From Clostridiales bacterium (GTDB lineage Bacteria > Bacillota > Clostridia > SK-Y3), in NCBI GenBank assembly GCA_030156665.1, contig JASGMB010000023.1, forward strand, positions 1 to 48,341: 48,341 bases of DNA. Reading direction: 5' to 3'. Both the position numbers and the translations under genes were made by a program. Below the pieces are notes generated by a model. It was not told the DNA's origin. It was given only the letters and a program-made list of their open reading frames with translations, and did not search any database. The first letter of the stretch is position 1. Each line of letters begins with the position of its first letter. This document shows positions 8,109 through 17,419 of this stretch, in pieces.

Positions 8109-8618
8109 TTATGGTAACGGAATCATTACTATATTTCCAAACGCAAAAGCTATTGCTACAGACGTTAATGCGGCTATAAATAGAACCCATTTCCAACTAG
8201 CTGCTTTAAAAATAAACATAAATGCTGCAAGAAATATAAAGGTTGATACTATATAGGGTAATCTGCCTAAGAATCCGAAAATGTATATAATTATTATGGC
8301 AAACATTATCATGGTATTCTTGCTTTCAACTGTTCCAAACCATGTCTTAACCTTTGATAAATCTTCCTTTGTTAATTTAGCCCCCTCTTTTAAGGCACCG
8401 ACAATTAGCAATATCCCCAAAATTATAAGTATAGCAGATACTAATGCAGGCATAATTCCAGGAGCTGTTAATAAAGCCTCTCGGTTATTCTGAGCTCTTA
8501 GTATATCGGCAGTTCTGGGCATTTTGAAAGATTGAAAGAGAAAAAAAGATGATATCAATATTAGTATTGTTCCAAAAACAATATCCGCTTTTCGTAGAAT
8601 CTTCTTATCTTCAAACAT
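8109..8618 (-). CDS. tctB: TctB family small membrane subunit
   Basis: This 169-residue protein has four hydrophobic segments (about residues 14-30, 52-72, 98-115 and 125-165), the standard TctB layout. It lies between tctC and tctA. The ribosome site GAGGGGG sits just beyond a 19-bp hairpin, so folding of that hairpin could influence translation. It forms the membrane complex with the TctA encoded 13 bases downstream. Confidence 0.85.
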   Translation of the reverse strand: MFEDKKILRKADIVFGTILILISSFFLFQSFKMPRTADILRAQNNREALLTAPGIMPALVSAILIILGILLIVGALKEGAKLTKEDLSKVKTWFGTVESKNTMIMFAIIIIYIFGFLGRLPYIVSTFIFLAAFMFIFKAASWKWVLFIAALTSVAIAFAFGNIVMIPLP

Positions 8619-8634
8619 ACTTTACCCCCTCATA

Positions 8635-8680
8635 TTTTAAAGTAAAGGAGACAAAAATGACTGTCTCCTTTACTTTAAAA
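8635..8680 (-). terminator. 19-bp hairpin between tctC and tctB
   Basis: TTTTAAAGTAAAGGAGACA (8635-8653) and its exact complement (8662-8680) flank an 8-base loop. As the stem begins with A and ends with T runs it can act in either direction. It probably stabilises or limits transcripts so that the binding protein exceeds the permease. Confidence 0.7.
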
Positions 8681-8690
8681 TAATTCCAAC

Positions 8691-9713
8691 TTACTTCTTT
8701 GGTCTGGCAATTCCAAATTCTTCAGGAGATTTTGGTGCAACCTTCTTGTCATATAAAATCCAAGACATTATAGATTCCATTTTCTTTCCAATTTCTTTTG
8801 CATCTGCACCGGACTTACCAGAGATCCTTACAAACTTAGTCTTGGCATATTTCTGAACTTCTTCGGATTGAATAGCCTTTTTAAATGCTGCATCAAGCTT
8901 ATCGAGTACTTCCTTCGGAACATCTGAAGGTACTGCAAATCCGATTGTCTGGTCGAGAGGAAGAACATCCTTCATTGCAGGAACAGCCTTAGTAATAGAA
9001 GGAACGCCTTTATATCCCGGTACGTCATGATCTTCAAGCTCTATCATAGCAAGAGGCTTTAATTTCTTTGCTTCGAGAAACTCAGCCTGTTCACCGACAC
9101 CTGTAATAACAACATCCACTTCCCCGGAAAGTAAAGCAAGGATAGATGGATTGGAGCCCTGGTAAGGCATAAATTTATAATCAAGACCTGCTGCTTCTTT
9201 GAGCAGTGCTGCCTTAATATCCCAGATACAGCCTACGCTAGAGTTTGCAAGCTTGATTTCACCCGGTTTATCCTTCATCGCCTTGATGACATCTTCAACA
9301 CTATTCCAAGGAGAATCCGCCCTCACTGATAATACACCAGGGGTACCGCCAAGAATAAAATATTCCCAGTCCTTTGTAGTGGACTTATGGGCATTCATAA
9401 CGGCAAAGGAGAAAATACCCTCAAAGAAGCCAAGTAAATTATAACCATCGTGGGGAGCTGAGAATACCTGATTTGCAGCAGCTCCGCCGCCTCCTGCAGG
9501 TACGTTAACAACGGTAATCTTTTGGCCAAGCTCTTTTTCCAAAGCAGCTGCCAAAGCTCTGTTACCAAGGTCTGTTCCACCGCCTGCCGAAGAGGAAACA
9601 ACAAGGTTTATCGGCTTGTTGGGCCAAGTATTTTTTTGACATCCGGTAAAGCTAACCGTAAAGGACACCAACATCACCACTATCAAAATAGAACACAAAA
9701 TTTTTCTTTTCAT
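8691..9713 (-). CDS. tctC: TctC/BUG family solute-binding lipoprotein
   Basis: This protein of about 340 residues starts at the ATG of MKRKIL (GGAGGG upstream), has a hydrophobic signal peptide and a lipobox SFTGC with Cys25, then the BUG fold starting PNKPINLVVSSSAGGGTD. It is the extracytoplasmic receptor of the second TTT system. Its K/D-rich C-terminus and the ligand-pocket region differ clearly from the first TctC, so the two receptors probably bind different carboxylates. It is the first transporter gene after the Zn-dehydrogenase. Confidence 0.9.
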   Translation of the reverse strand: MKRKILCSILIVVMLVSFTVSFTGCQKNTWPNKPINLVVSSSAGGGTDLGNRALAAALEKELGQKITVVNVPAGGGGAAANQVFSAPHDGYNLLGFFEGIFSFAVMNAHKSTTKDWEYFILGGTPGVLSVRADSPWNSVEDVIKAMKDKPGEIKLANSSVGCIWDIKAALLKEAAGLDYKFMPYQGSNPSILALLSGEVDVVITGVGEQAEFLEAKKLKPLAMIELEDHDVPGYKGVPSITKAVPAMKDVLPLDQTIGFAVPSDVPKEVLDKLDAAFKKAIQSEEVQKYAKTKFVRISGKSGADAKEIGKKMESIMSWILYDKKVAPKSPEEFGIARPKK

Positions 9714-9822
9714 ACATCTTCCCTCCATTTACTTTTTTGAGTTTAAGGTTTATTCCGATTACCAACCCTTTTACTAAACGCATGGGAAACGCCATGGCAA
9801 TATTACGTAACCATGCCTTGCT

Positions 9823-9844
9823 AAAATCCTTCTACAAGGATTTT
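9823..9844. terminator. Short hairpin between the dehydrogenase and tctC
   Basis: AAAATCCTT and AAGGATTTT pair perfectly around CTAC. A short T-run follows on the plus strand and AT-rich sequence on the minus strand. It could be a weak terminator dividing the locus. The other bases of the 295-base gap show no gene. Confidence 0.45.
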
Positions 9845-10008
9845 TAAAATTATTTCTGCAGCTTTATAAATTTCGTAATTCTTTTCTTCTTAAGATTAAA
9901 AAGATACATCTCCTTTCTTGCTTTTTTATCTTACACAAGGTTTTCCCTGTATAAAATTCATTCAGGACTTAGCAATATCAGCATCCATCACTACAAAATC
10001 AATAATCA

Positions 10009-11034
10009 TCAAAATTTAAGAAGTACTTTAATTACATTTTCTAGCTTTTTGTCAACAATCTTCATAGCTTTTTCCACTTCTTCAATGGGCATTATTTTGG
10101 ATATCAGCGGCTCAACATCGAAATCACCGTTAGCAATTGCATCACGTACAATTTCAAAATCTATTCTGGTATACATATTGGAACCATACAAGCGTATCTC
10201 ATTTAGCTGTAAAGTGGAAATTGGAATTTTAACAGGAACGCCTACAATAGCAATCTCCGAAATTGCTCCGCCCCTTTTAGTGATTTTAAGAGCATCGGCA
10301 AATGTGCTTTCATTGCCAAAGGCAATATATGTAACATCCACACCTTTTCCGTCGGTGATTTCCAATACCTTTCGAAACACATCTTCCTTTAATGCGTTAA
10401 TGGTATATTTGCATCCCATCTTTTGAGCCACCTCAAGGTTAAAATCTAATGCATCTGTCATGATTATTTTGGAGGCACCTGCCATTTTTGCCGATAACAT
10501 AACACCAAGTCCTATAGGTCCAGTTCCAATTATTGCAACTGTTTGGCCAACGCTGAGGCCGGACTGCCTTACAGCATGCATACCAACCGCTATAGGCTCA
10601 ATGAGGACTCCCTTTTCAAAGCTCAGATTATCCGGTAGCTTTATTACGGTTTGCTCAGGCACAACGAAAAATTCGCCGAATGAGCCACTCCAGTCTTTAG
10701 CGCCTAATACTAATTTCTGAGAACATATATTATAACGCCCCTCTTTACAAAGATTGCATAAGCCACAACCATAATGCGGTTCTACAGTTACTCTGTCACC
10801 CACCTTGTAATCTTTAACGTCGCTGCCAACCTCAATAATGACCCCAGCAACCTCATGGCCGGATACGAGGGGAGGAATTCTGAACGGATGGGTTCCATGA
10901 AATGCATGTACCTCTGAACCGCATATACCTGTAACAAAAGTCTGAATTTTAACTTCATTTGCCTTAGTTATCATTGGTTCAGATACATGTGTAAACTTAA
11001 CGGAAAACGGTTTGTCAATAAGTGCAGCTCTCAC
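10009..11034 (-). CDS. Zn-dependent medium-chain alcohol/polyol dehydrogenase
   Basis: This 341-residue protein is a medium-chain dehydrogenase of the sorbitol/threonine dehydrogenase branch. Catalytic Zn residues are Cys38 (GICGSE), His60 and Glu61 (SGHE) and Glu146; the structural Zn is held by Cys90, Cys93, Cys96 and Cys104. The Rossmann motif GTGPIG is at about 170-175, and Asp at the end of the second strand (MTDALD) points to NAD. It is the first gene of the second TTT locus and likely oxidises a hydroxyl of the imported sugar acid or polyol. An AT-rich palindrome at 11091-11107 lies in its promoter region. Confidence 0.88.
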   Translation of the reverse strand: MRAALIDKPFSVKFTHVSEPMITKANEVKIQTFVTGICGSEVHAFHGTHPFRIPPLVSGHEVAGVIIEVGSDVKDYKVGDRVTVEPHYGCGLCNLCKEGRYNICSQKLVLGAKDWSGSFGEFFVVPEQTVIKLPDNLSFEKGVLIEPIAVGMHAVRQSGLSVGQTVAIIGTGPIGLGVMLSAKMAGASKIIMTDALDFNLEVAQKMGCKYTINALKEDVFRKVLEITDGKGVDVTYIAFGNESTFADALKITKRGGAISEIAIVGVPVKIPISTLQLNEIRLYGSNMYTRIDFEIVRDAIANGDFDVEPLISKIMPIEEVEKAMKIVDKKLENVIKVLLKF

Positions 11035-11877
11035 AATATCACGCCCTCTTTCGACTATTTATTTATGTGTTATTACATCTATATCCATTAATTCAAAAAT
11101 TTTGAATAAAAAGGCGTCGTCAAATCTCAAGGATTATATACAATGAATGTCCAACATAGTATGTTATCACTGTATAAAATTTAATCAATATCATATACCA
11201 TCTTTATCGGAAGTTAAGGAAAAATAAGATTAATTTTATCTTAATAACAGAAATGCCAAAAATCTACTGAACATAACATAAGTCATCCAAGAATACTAAA
11301 GAATCGTACATCATCAAAACCATTATTATCTTAGTTTTTGATAAGTAACAAAAAATATATAAATGAATGATCCTCATTATATATAATCGATATTTAATGC
11401 GGTTTTAAATCATTATATTATTTTAAATCACTGTTAAACAAATAACAATATACATACAACGATCAATGTAGGATATTATATCATATTAAATAAATTATTA
11501 GCTTATATGATCAATAAGAAAGATAAGTTAAAATTCTTTTTAAAACGAATATGATTATCCTGAACCTAAATTGCTCTACCTAAATACTTGAATCCAACAT
11601 ATATATGTATAATTTTAACATTTTATAAATATATTGTCAATTATATTTATAAAATTCATATTTATATTTTTTATTGCTTATACTTCTTTATTCTGTCTAA
11701 ACATCAACCAAAATTATAAAGTTTATATAAAAATTATATAAATTGGAAACAAATATTGTTTTATCAATTTTAGGAGCTAGTGATCTTATAGTATTACATG
11801 ATTCGACCATACAATTTTTTATCAAGATCTAAATAAAACCAATCTCTAATATCCAATGTAGGATAATAAATACAAAT
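11035..11877. promoter_or_regulatory. 843-base gene-free region with repeated TCCWACAT motifs
   Basis: No credible gene is seen. The region holds a perfect 17-bp odd palindrome (ATTCAAAA, A, TTTTGAAT; 11091-11107), a palindrome AACATAGTATGTT (11153-11165), and four copies of TCCWACAT: plus strand 11150-11157 and 11593-11600, minus strand 11466-11473 and 11856-11863. The two minus-strand copies share the 12-mer CAATGTAGGATA in plus-strand reading. They are candidate sites for the adjacent GntR protein. Promoters for the dehydrogenase operon must lie here. Confidence 0.45.
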
Positions 11878-12594
11878 TTAATTTACATTATGCCTCCATA
11901 CAGAATAACTCTTTTCTATAACATTTCTAATATTAGAATAACTTTTATTCTTAATTAGTAGTAATATCTCTTCATGCGTTTCAATGATAAACTCTGGATT
12001 AGTTGATTCCATAATCTTTTTTACTGTTTTGACTTGTGAAGGTGTAGTTAATCTAATTATAATATCACCAATCTTTGCCATTAAAGGATTACGAGTAATA
12101 CTAATTATATGTTTATGAAACTCAATATCTCTCTCGGTTATCTTTTGATAATCTTTTTTATCCTTTGATACTTCCTTCACCAATTTCAGGTGTATATCCT
12201 CTAAATTTCTTATATCATCCTGTGTTGCTTTCTCTATCGCTAATTCTAATATTCCTACTTCAAATAACCTTCTTAATTCAACAATTGCTGTTGATGAATC
12301 TTGCTCCAATATGAGATAATAGACTATCGGATCCAACATCTTACCAGAAAACTTATTAGATATATATGTACCGTTAGGCCTTCTGATTTCTAAAACACCT
12401 AAAGCACTTAAAATCTTTATCGCTTCCCGAATAGAATTTCTAGCAACACCAAAGTTTTCACTAAGTTCTATTTCTGTAGGTATTTTATCTCCAGGTCTTA
12501 ATTCTCCGGCAATAATAGCATCGGTTATTCTCTGCACAACCTTATCTACAATTGATTTATTTCCTATTGGTTTCAAAAAACTTTTCTCTTTCAT
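11878..12594 (-). CDS. GntR regulator, FadR subfamily
   Basis: This 238-residue protein has an N-terminal winged helix (GDKIPTEIELSENFGVARNS is the helix-turn-helix area, then RRPNGTYIS) and a full helical FCD domain with the usual metal-site pattern (Asp and His in ERDIEFHKHI, His in ETHEEIL). It probably controls the dehydrogenase-TTT-isomerase locus. Its translation signal is odd: the AAGGAGG is 16 bases from its ATG but only five from an earlier ATG that encodes a four-residue minigene whose stop overlaps the gntR start. No in-frame alternative start lies nearer the ribosome site. Confidence 0.9.
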   Translation of the reverse strand: MKEKSFLKPIGNKSIVDKVVQRITDAIIAGELRPGDKIPTEIELSENFGVARNSIREAIKILSALGVLEIRRPNGTYISNKFSGKMLDPIVYYLILEQDSSTAIVELRRLFEVGILELAIEKATQDDIRNLEDIHLKLVKEVSKDKKDYQKITERDIEFHKHIISITRNPLMAKIGDIIIRLTTPSQVKTVKKIMESTNPEFIIETHEEILLLIKNKSYSNIRNVIEKSYSVWRHNVN

Positions 12595-12605
12595 AAATTT
12601 AGCAT
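12591..12605 (-). promoter_or_regulatory. Four-codon leader minigene (MLNL) overlapping the gntR start
   Basis: AAGGAGG is followed five bases later by ATG CTA AAT TTA TGA. The TGA overlaps the regulator ATG as ATGA. Ribosomes should start here and re-initiate on gntR, a possible way of keeping the repressor level low. Confidence 0.5.
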
Positions 12606-13039
12606 TTTCACCTCCTTTTACACTTCACAATTTATTTAAATTAAAGTTTTTCTCACTACTATGCATTTAACTAACACATACTTTGTCACTATAATTCTAT
12701 TAATAAATATTAGACTTATGCAGCAAACTGTAAAATATTAATATTTTTTGTTGAGACTCTAGAAAATTTTAAAGAGTTATAAGTCATATAATCAGGCGCT
12801 ACCAATATAAAAAGCAAATAATTTATACATATTCTACATAACGTCAAATCTATTTTTAGATATAAAAGTTTAGATATAAAAGTACATATAATCATATCTC
12901 ATATAACAAATAATGTAAATACACTTCTAATATTTACCGATAAATCTTTCATCGGTAAACATAATCTTCACGCTTTTACTATGTTGCATTTCTAAATATA
13001 GCTTGTCTATTAACTACTGGCCGCAATTTTTATTTTTAT
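12606..13039. other. Gene-free gap with a 9-bp inverted repeat
   Basis: The only clear structure is TTTACCGAT (12933-12941) with its complement ATCGGTAAA (12951-12959), about 80 bases beyond the stop of the liv-ureohydrolase-flavoenzyme operon. It lacks a T-run, so it is a possible operon end or a protein site. Promoter DNA for gntR must lie in the lower part. No gene is seen. Confidence 0.4.
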
Positions 13040-13384
13040 TTACTTTTCATTATTTTTCAAGCTGTTCACAGTATAAAAATTAGTTACTAAATCTTTTATA
13101 CACTCATATTGTTTCGCAGGCTCAATGATCATTTCCTTCATCATTTTAGTAATGCATGCCCTTCTAACCTTTCCATTTATAACCATAATGCATGAACCAC
13201 ACATTCCCCGATTACAGCGGTTTCTTCTAAAAGCTAAAGATCTGTCTTTATAATCATAAATATCTAAAAGAACTTGCAGAACATTCTTACTCTTTTTAAA
13301 AGGTACTTTATATTCTTCATAGCTGCTCTCACTACTATTTGCGTTTTGCCGTAGAATCTTTATAACAGCTAATTCCTTCTCCAT
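13040..13384 (-). CDS. [2Fe-2S] ferredoxin-domain subunit, SdhB/FrdB N-domain type
   Basis: This protein of about 114 residues corresponds only to the N-terminal plant-ferredoxin domain of succinate dehydrogenase/fumarate reductase iron-sulfur subunits. The cluster ligands are Cys57, Cys62, Cys65 and Cys77 (spacing C-x4-C-x2-C-x11-C) in RCNRGMCGSCIMVINGK. The second, [4Fe-4S]/[3Fe-4S] domain of true FrdB is absent. The start at MEKELAV has GAGGTGG eight bases upstream. It follows the flavoprotein gene by 32 bases, so the two likely form a soluble two-subunit oxidoreductase in which this subunit passes electrons to or from FAD. Confidence 0.85.
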   Translation of the reverse strand: MEKELAVIKILRQNANSSESSYEEYKVPFKKSKNVLQVLLDIYDYKDRSLAFRRNRCNRGMCGSCIMVINGKVRRACITKMMKEMIIEPAKQYECIKDLVTNFYTVNSLKNNEK

Positions 13385-13416
13385 CGTAATTTCCACCTCA
13401 TCAATCATAAAAAGTA

Positions 13417-15084
13417 CTAAAACAACCTAGCATCATTACCATGTTTTTGTACTATAATATTTTTCTTCCAGTTGACATTATCCTCGTTAGGACAATCTGC
13501 CCTAAAGTGGCTTCCTCTGCTTTCATCACGGTATTGCGCCGTCTTAGTAACGATTATAGCATTCTCAATCAAATTACATAGTTCAAAATATTCCAGCATT
13601 TCTATATTATAAATTTTTCCCCTATTTCTTAGACAGATTTGACCGAGTTTGTCATTTTTTATTTCCTGTAAACGCTCAATCACTTGTGCCAACTCTTCTT
13701 TTCTACGTACTACTCCCACTTTATCAAACATTAACCTCTGAATCTCTTTTTTAATGTCCATTACATCAAACCCACCATCGATATCTCTTTTCAAAATTTC
13801 GTCAAACATAAAATATTCGCTTACAGCTTGTTTTTCATCAATGTGCACATTTCGGACTTTCAGGGCGTTCTCTGCAGCATTCTTACCGGCAATCATTCCA
13901 AAAACTACTGCCTCTGTAAGGGCATTACTTGATAGCCTATTCGCTCCATCAATACCACCGGTACATTCCCCGGCTGCATATAGTCCTTCAATGGTGGTCT
14001 CCGCTTTTTTATTTATCTTAATACCTCCGCATTGATAATGTGCACTAGGTGCAACTTCTACTTCTTCAGTAAACATATCTATTCCATTCATCAATAAATA
14101 GTTATACAGCGCCGGTAAGATTTCCATCATTCTTTCCTTATTACCCCTCGTCAGATCTATTATAACACCCCCATGTTGTGTCCCCCTTCCTTCTGCTATT
14201 TCAGTAAACACTGCTCTTGCCAAGATATCCCTTGTAGTATTTTCTTTCCTTATTGGGTCATATTTCCCTGCAAATTCTTTTCTTAATCCGTTTATCAGTT
14301 TTCCTCCCACCAAATCTTTATAATAAACCTCTTCAGGTATGATTACACCCTTTAGAGATTCCGGATAAACAAGTGCATGAGGATAAAACTGAATAAATTC
14401 CATGTCTATCAGTTGGGCACCAGCATTATACGCTAATACCGCTCCATCTCCACTTGCATCTAATGACCCATCAGAAATACGGTAAAGACTCTCATTTCCA
14501 CCTGCAGCTATTACAATAGATTTTGCTTTAATATTTAGAAATTCTCCTGTCTTAAAGTCTATTCCACAAGCCCCATTTACAAGATTATCTGAGGTTAATA
14601 TTTTAGTAATCATTACATCTTCTATTATGCTTACACCAAGTTTTCTTACTGTCTTAAAAAGAGGTTGTACCAATCCTACCCCTCCACCTATAATCCATAA
14701 GCATCTCGGATGTGAACTACCGCTGGTTTTGTATTGAAAGAACCCTTCATCTGGCAGCTTCTTAAACCTTACACCATACCTTTCTAAAGCTCGAATACAG
14801 TTCGGTGCTTGTGTCACAAGCGTCTCTACCAGTGATGGATCATTCACATATCTTCCTGCATCCATAGTATCATTAAAGTGATCATCCGGACTATCTTCAA
14901 TATGAAAAGATGCCTGTATTCCACCCTCTGCCATTGGTGTATTTCCACTCTTTCCCACAATACCTTTCGAAACTACAATGACTTTATTAGTAATTTTTTT
15001 TGCTTCTATGGCAGCAACAGCTCCCGCTGTTCCTCCTCCAATTACCAGTACATCTGTATCAATGGTGCTATTTATTCCCATCAA
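13417..15084 (-). CDS. Fumarate reductase/aspartate oxidase family flavoprotein
   Basis: This 555-residue protein has the FAD-binding GGGTAG motif at about residues 16-21, a second FAD motif near the C-terminal part (GLYAAGECTGGIDGANRLSS) and a capping domain between, as in FrdA, SdhA, NadB and related enzymes. Where membrane-bound FrdA has the His that binds FAD covalently, this protein reads GNTPMAEGG, so FAD is probably non-covalent as in aspartate oxidase. Paired with the small [2Fe-2S] subunit, it probably oxidises or reduces a dicarboxylate-like or amino-acid-derived compound. No membrane anchor gene follows. The stretch up to the ureohydrolase holds repeat copy B. Confidence 0.85.
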   Translation of the reverse strand: MMGINSTIDTDVLVIGGGTAGAVAAIEAKKITNKVIVVSKGIVGKSGNTPMAEGGIQASFHIEDSPDDHFNDTMDAGRYVNDPSLVETLVTQAPNCIRALERYGVRFKKLPDEGFFQYKTSGSSHPRCLWIIGGGVGLVQPLFKTVRKLGVSIIEDVMITKILTSDNLVNGACGIDFKTGEFLNIKAKSIVIAAGGNESLYRISDGSLDASGDGAVLAYNAGAQLIDMEFIQFYPHALVYPESLKGVIIPEEVYYKDLVGGKLINGLRKEFAGKYDPIRKENTTRDILARAVFTEIAEGRGTQHGGVIIDLTRGNKERMMEILPALYNYLLMNGIDMFTEEVEVAPSAHYQCGGIKINKKAETTIEGLYAAGECTGGIDGANRLSSNALTEAVVFGMIAGKNAAENALKVRNVHIDEKQAVSEYFMFDEILKRDIDGGFDVMDIKKEIQRLMFDKVGVVRRKEELAQVIERLQEIKNDKLGQICLRNRGKIYNIEMLEYFELCNLIENAIIVTKTAQYRDESRGSHFRADCPNEDNVNWKKNIIVQKHGNDARLF

Positions 15085-15127
15085 TCACTTCACCCTTTCA
15101 AAAGTTTTCTGGAGAAGCTTTTATAAT

Positions 15128-15217
15128 TAACCAACTTTAAAACTAAATATTATGATTTAAAGTTGGTTAATTTCATCGATAACTACATTAATTTATTTTA
15201 AATTTAGATATTGGTTA
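15128..15217 (+). repeat. Small interspersed element, copy B
   Basis: A 90-bp core bounded by TAACCAA (15128-15134) and TTGGTTA (15211-15217), almost identical to copy A read in reverse. A 13-bp stem (AACCAACTTTAAA with its complement) forms the left hairpin. The last three bases are the stop codon of the ureohydrolase, so the insertion set the end of that gene. Confidence 0.85.
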
Positions 15218-16099
15218 ATAGTTTGCTGCTATAAAGTCAAATATTAGTTTTGCAGCTACCGTACTTGTCATATCCCTGTAGTCAGTAAGAGGATTCACTT
15301 CTACTATATCAATGGCATCAACATATGGAGCTAGCTCCTTAACAAATGTATAAAGCTGATAAGTATTAATACCTCCAGGTTCATTTGCTCCTGATCCAGG
15401 TGCAAATGCTGAATCAAGCACATCAATATCAACGGTCAGATAAATGTGGTCTGTCCCTTGACTTGCTTTCTCGAGTGCCTGCATTGCAAGCTGCTTTACA
15501 TCTCTAGTGTAAAACGCTTCAGGATTTATTACCATTATATCGTTATTTTTAATATAGTGGTAATGTTCTGCATAATTATAACCCCGAATGCCAACCTGCA
15601 CGACATTTTTACCGGATATTCTATCCATTTCTATGGCTCTTCTGATTTCACTACTTCCGGAATATTTACCCTGAACATAAGAATCTTCAACTAAGTCCAA
15701 GTGGGCATCCATTTGTATAATACCAATATTGCCCTTAGTATTATCATATAAGGATAATATACCCGGCCATGTTACAGAGTGGTCTCCACCCAATAAGATA
15801 GGCGTGAATCCTTGCTCAAAAAGTTGATCTACTTGTACTTTCATTTCTTCAATACTTTTTTCATGGTTGTACCTACTGATACAAACATCTCCAAAATCTT
15901 CTACTACAAGTTTTGACATGTCAATAATTTTGTTTTTTTCTGTATCAAATATTTCATTATCTTTAATTCTATTCAATATCCACTGCAAAGAATTTCTTAT
16001 CTGTTTTGGAGCATATCGTGCACCTGGCCATCCTAAGGAAGCAGATGTATCGTATGCAAGACCCAGAATACCGAATTTATTTCTCTTTAGTTTATCCAT
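15215..16099 (-). CDS. Ureohydrolase (agmatinase/arginase family)
   Basis: This 294-residue protein has the full binuclear Mn site of ureohydrolases: His107 in GGDHSVTW, Asp131, His133 and Asp135 in MDAHLD, and Asp224 and Asp226 in TVDIDVLDSAFAPGSG. Such enzymes release urea from agmatine, arginine, guanidinobutyrate and similar compounds; the branch cannot be decided here. It follows the ABC binding protein by 57 bases, so the liv-like transporter may import its guanidino substrate. Its stop codon lies in the terminal repeat of element copy B, so a few C-terminal residues may have been lost. Confidence 0.88.
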   Translation of the reverse strand: MDKLKRNKFGILGLAYDTSASLGWPGARYAPKQIRNSLQWILNRIKDNEIFDTEKNKIIDMSKLVVEDFGDVCISRYNHEKSIEEMKVQVDQLFEQGFTPILLGGDHSVTWPGILSLYDNTKGNIGIIQMDAHLDLVEDSYVQGKYSGSSEIRRAIEMDRISGKNVVQVGIRGYNYAEHYHYIKNNDIMVINPEAFYTRDVKQLAMQALEKASQGTDHIYLTVDIDVLDSAFAPGSGANEPGGINTYQLYTFVKELAPYVDAIDIVEVNPLTDYRDMTSTVAAKLIFDFIAANY

Positions 16100-16156
16100 T
16101 ATATTCTTCCCTTCCCTATAACATGCTGCAGTCTCGTATGTAATTTGTAATAAATG

Positions 16157-17302
16157 TTATTCATCCAAGGGAACGTAGGCACCATTCTTAACTGTTAGTA
16201 TAATCAAGTCTTTTCCTTCCGGTTCTCCATCTTGATTAAAGGTGGTTATGCCGGTTGCTCCTTGAAAGTTTTTGGTTTCAGCTAAAGCTTTCTGTATAGC
16301 CTTTTTGTCTGTCGAACCTGCCCTTTTTATAGCATCTGCCATCACGTACATCGCGTCGTAAGCATATGGCGACCATGAATTTGGTTCTTTGTTATATTTT
16401 TCCTTAAATTTCTTTATAAATTCCTGCACTTCAGGTCTTGGATCGGACGGATGGAAATAACTAACAACTATTGCACCTTCAGCTGCTTTTCCACCTAATT
16501 TAATAAAATCATCTGTATAAATACTATCAGTACAAATAAGAGGAATATCTAGACCATTATTTCTTGCCTGTTGGGCAATAAGAGCACCTTCAGTAGGATA
16601 ACTCGCCATCATGATGGCTTCAGCATTACTTTCTTTTATTTTAGTCACAATAACACTAAAATCTTTTTCCTGTCCACCAATATAAGATTCTACTGTAGTA
16701 ATTTCACCACCAAGTTGTTTAAAGTTTTTGATGAAAACGTTAGAAACTCCTTTTCCATAGTCATTGTTATCATAAACTACCGCCACTTTTTTTATTCCTT
16801 TTTTTTCATACAGCCACTTTGCCAGCTGCATACCCTGATAGTTATCACCAACATTGATTCTGAATATGTATTTACCAACTTTAGGCACGTCAGGATTGGT
16901 TGATGCTATAGCAAGCGCAGGAATACCATTCTGTTCATATATAGGTCCTGCAGCTAAAGTTGCACCACTGAAAAAGTGTCCTAATATAGCAACAATTTTT
17001 CTATCATTAACAAACTTTTGAGCCACGCTTACTGCCTCTTTTGGATCTCCTTTGTCATCACCGTATACAAGTTCTATTTGCTTTCCTAAAACTCCACCAT
17101 TCTTATTAATTTCCTCTAATGCCAGTTCAAGACCTTCTTTACTATACTCTCCATATTGTGCATAATCACCTGTCATAGGAGCTGCCGTTGCTAGCTTAAT
17201 GACTTTTGAATCACCGGCTTGATTTGAACAGCCCACCACTCCCAGTAAGCTAATAATTAAAATAGAACTGATAAGAACTATGATTTTTTTTGACTTTAAC
17301 AT
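16157..17302 (-). CDS. livK: Branched-chain amino acid-type ABC substrate-binding lipoprotein
   Basis: This 381-residue lipoprotein has a signal peptide with lipobox GVVGC (Cys25) and a type I periplasmic-binding fold of the LivK family (KLATAAPMTGDYAQYGEYSK at its start). It is the receptor for the LivHMGF permease encoded upstream. Members bind branched-chain amino acids but also amides, urea and other compounds; the ureohydrolase just downstream makes a guanidino or amino acid derivative plausible. AGGAGGGG precedes the ATG. The 117-base gap to livF may hold its own signal, but no clear terminator is visible. Confidence 0.9.
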   Translation of the reverse strand: MLKSKKIIVLISSILIISLLGVVGCSNQAGDSKVIKLATAAPMTGDYAQYGEYSKEGLELALEEINKNGGVLGKQIELVYGDDKGDPKEAVSVAQKFVNDRKIVAILGHFFSGATLAAGPIYEQNGIPALAIASTNPDVPKVGKYIFRINVGDNYQGMQLAKWLYEKKGIKKVAVVYDNNDYGKGVSNVFIKNFKQLGGEITTVESYIGGQEKDFSVIVTKIKESNAEAIMMASYPTEGALIAQQARNNGLDIPLICTDSIYTDDFIKLGGKAAEGAIVVSYFHPSDPRPEVQEFIKKFKEKYNKEPNSWSPYAYDAMYVMADAIKRAGSTDKKAIQKALAETKNFQGATGITTFNQDGEPEGKDLIILTVKNGAYVPLDE

Positions 17303-17419
17303 AATACCCCTCCTGTGTTTATTATAATTTTATTATTAAACAGCTGACTAAATTGCATCTGTTTTTTACATTGAAAATAATATGCTTTTTCTGAATCTAA
17401 AAAATCCAGTCTTATAATG

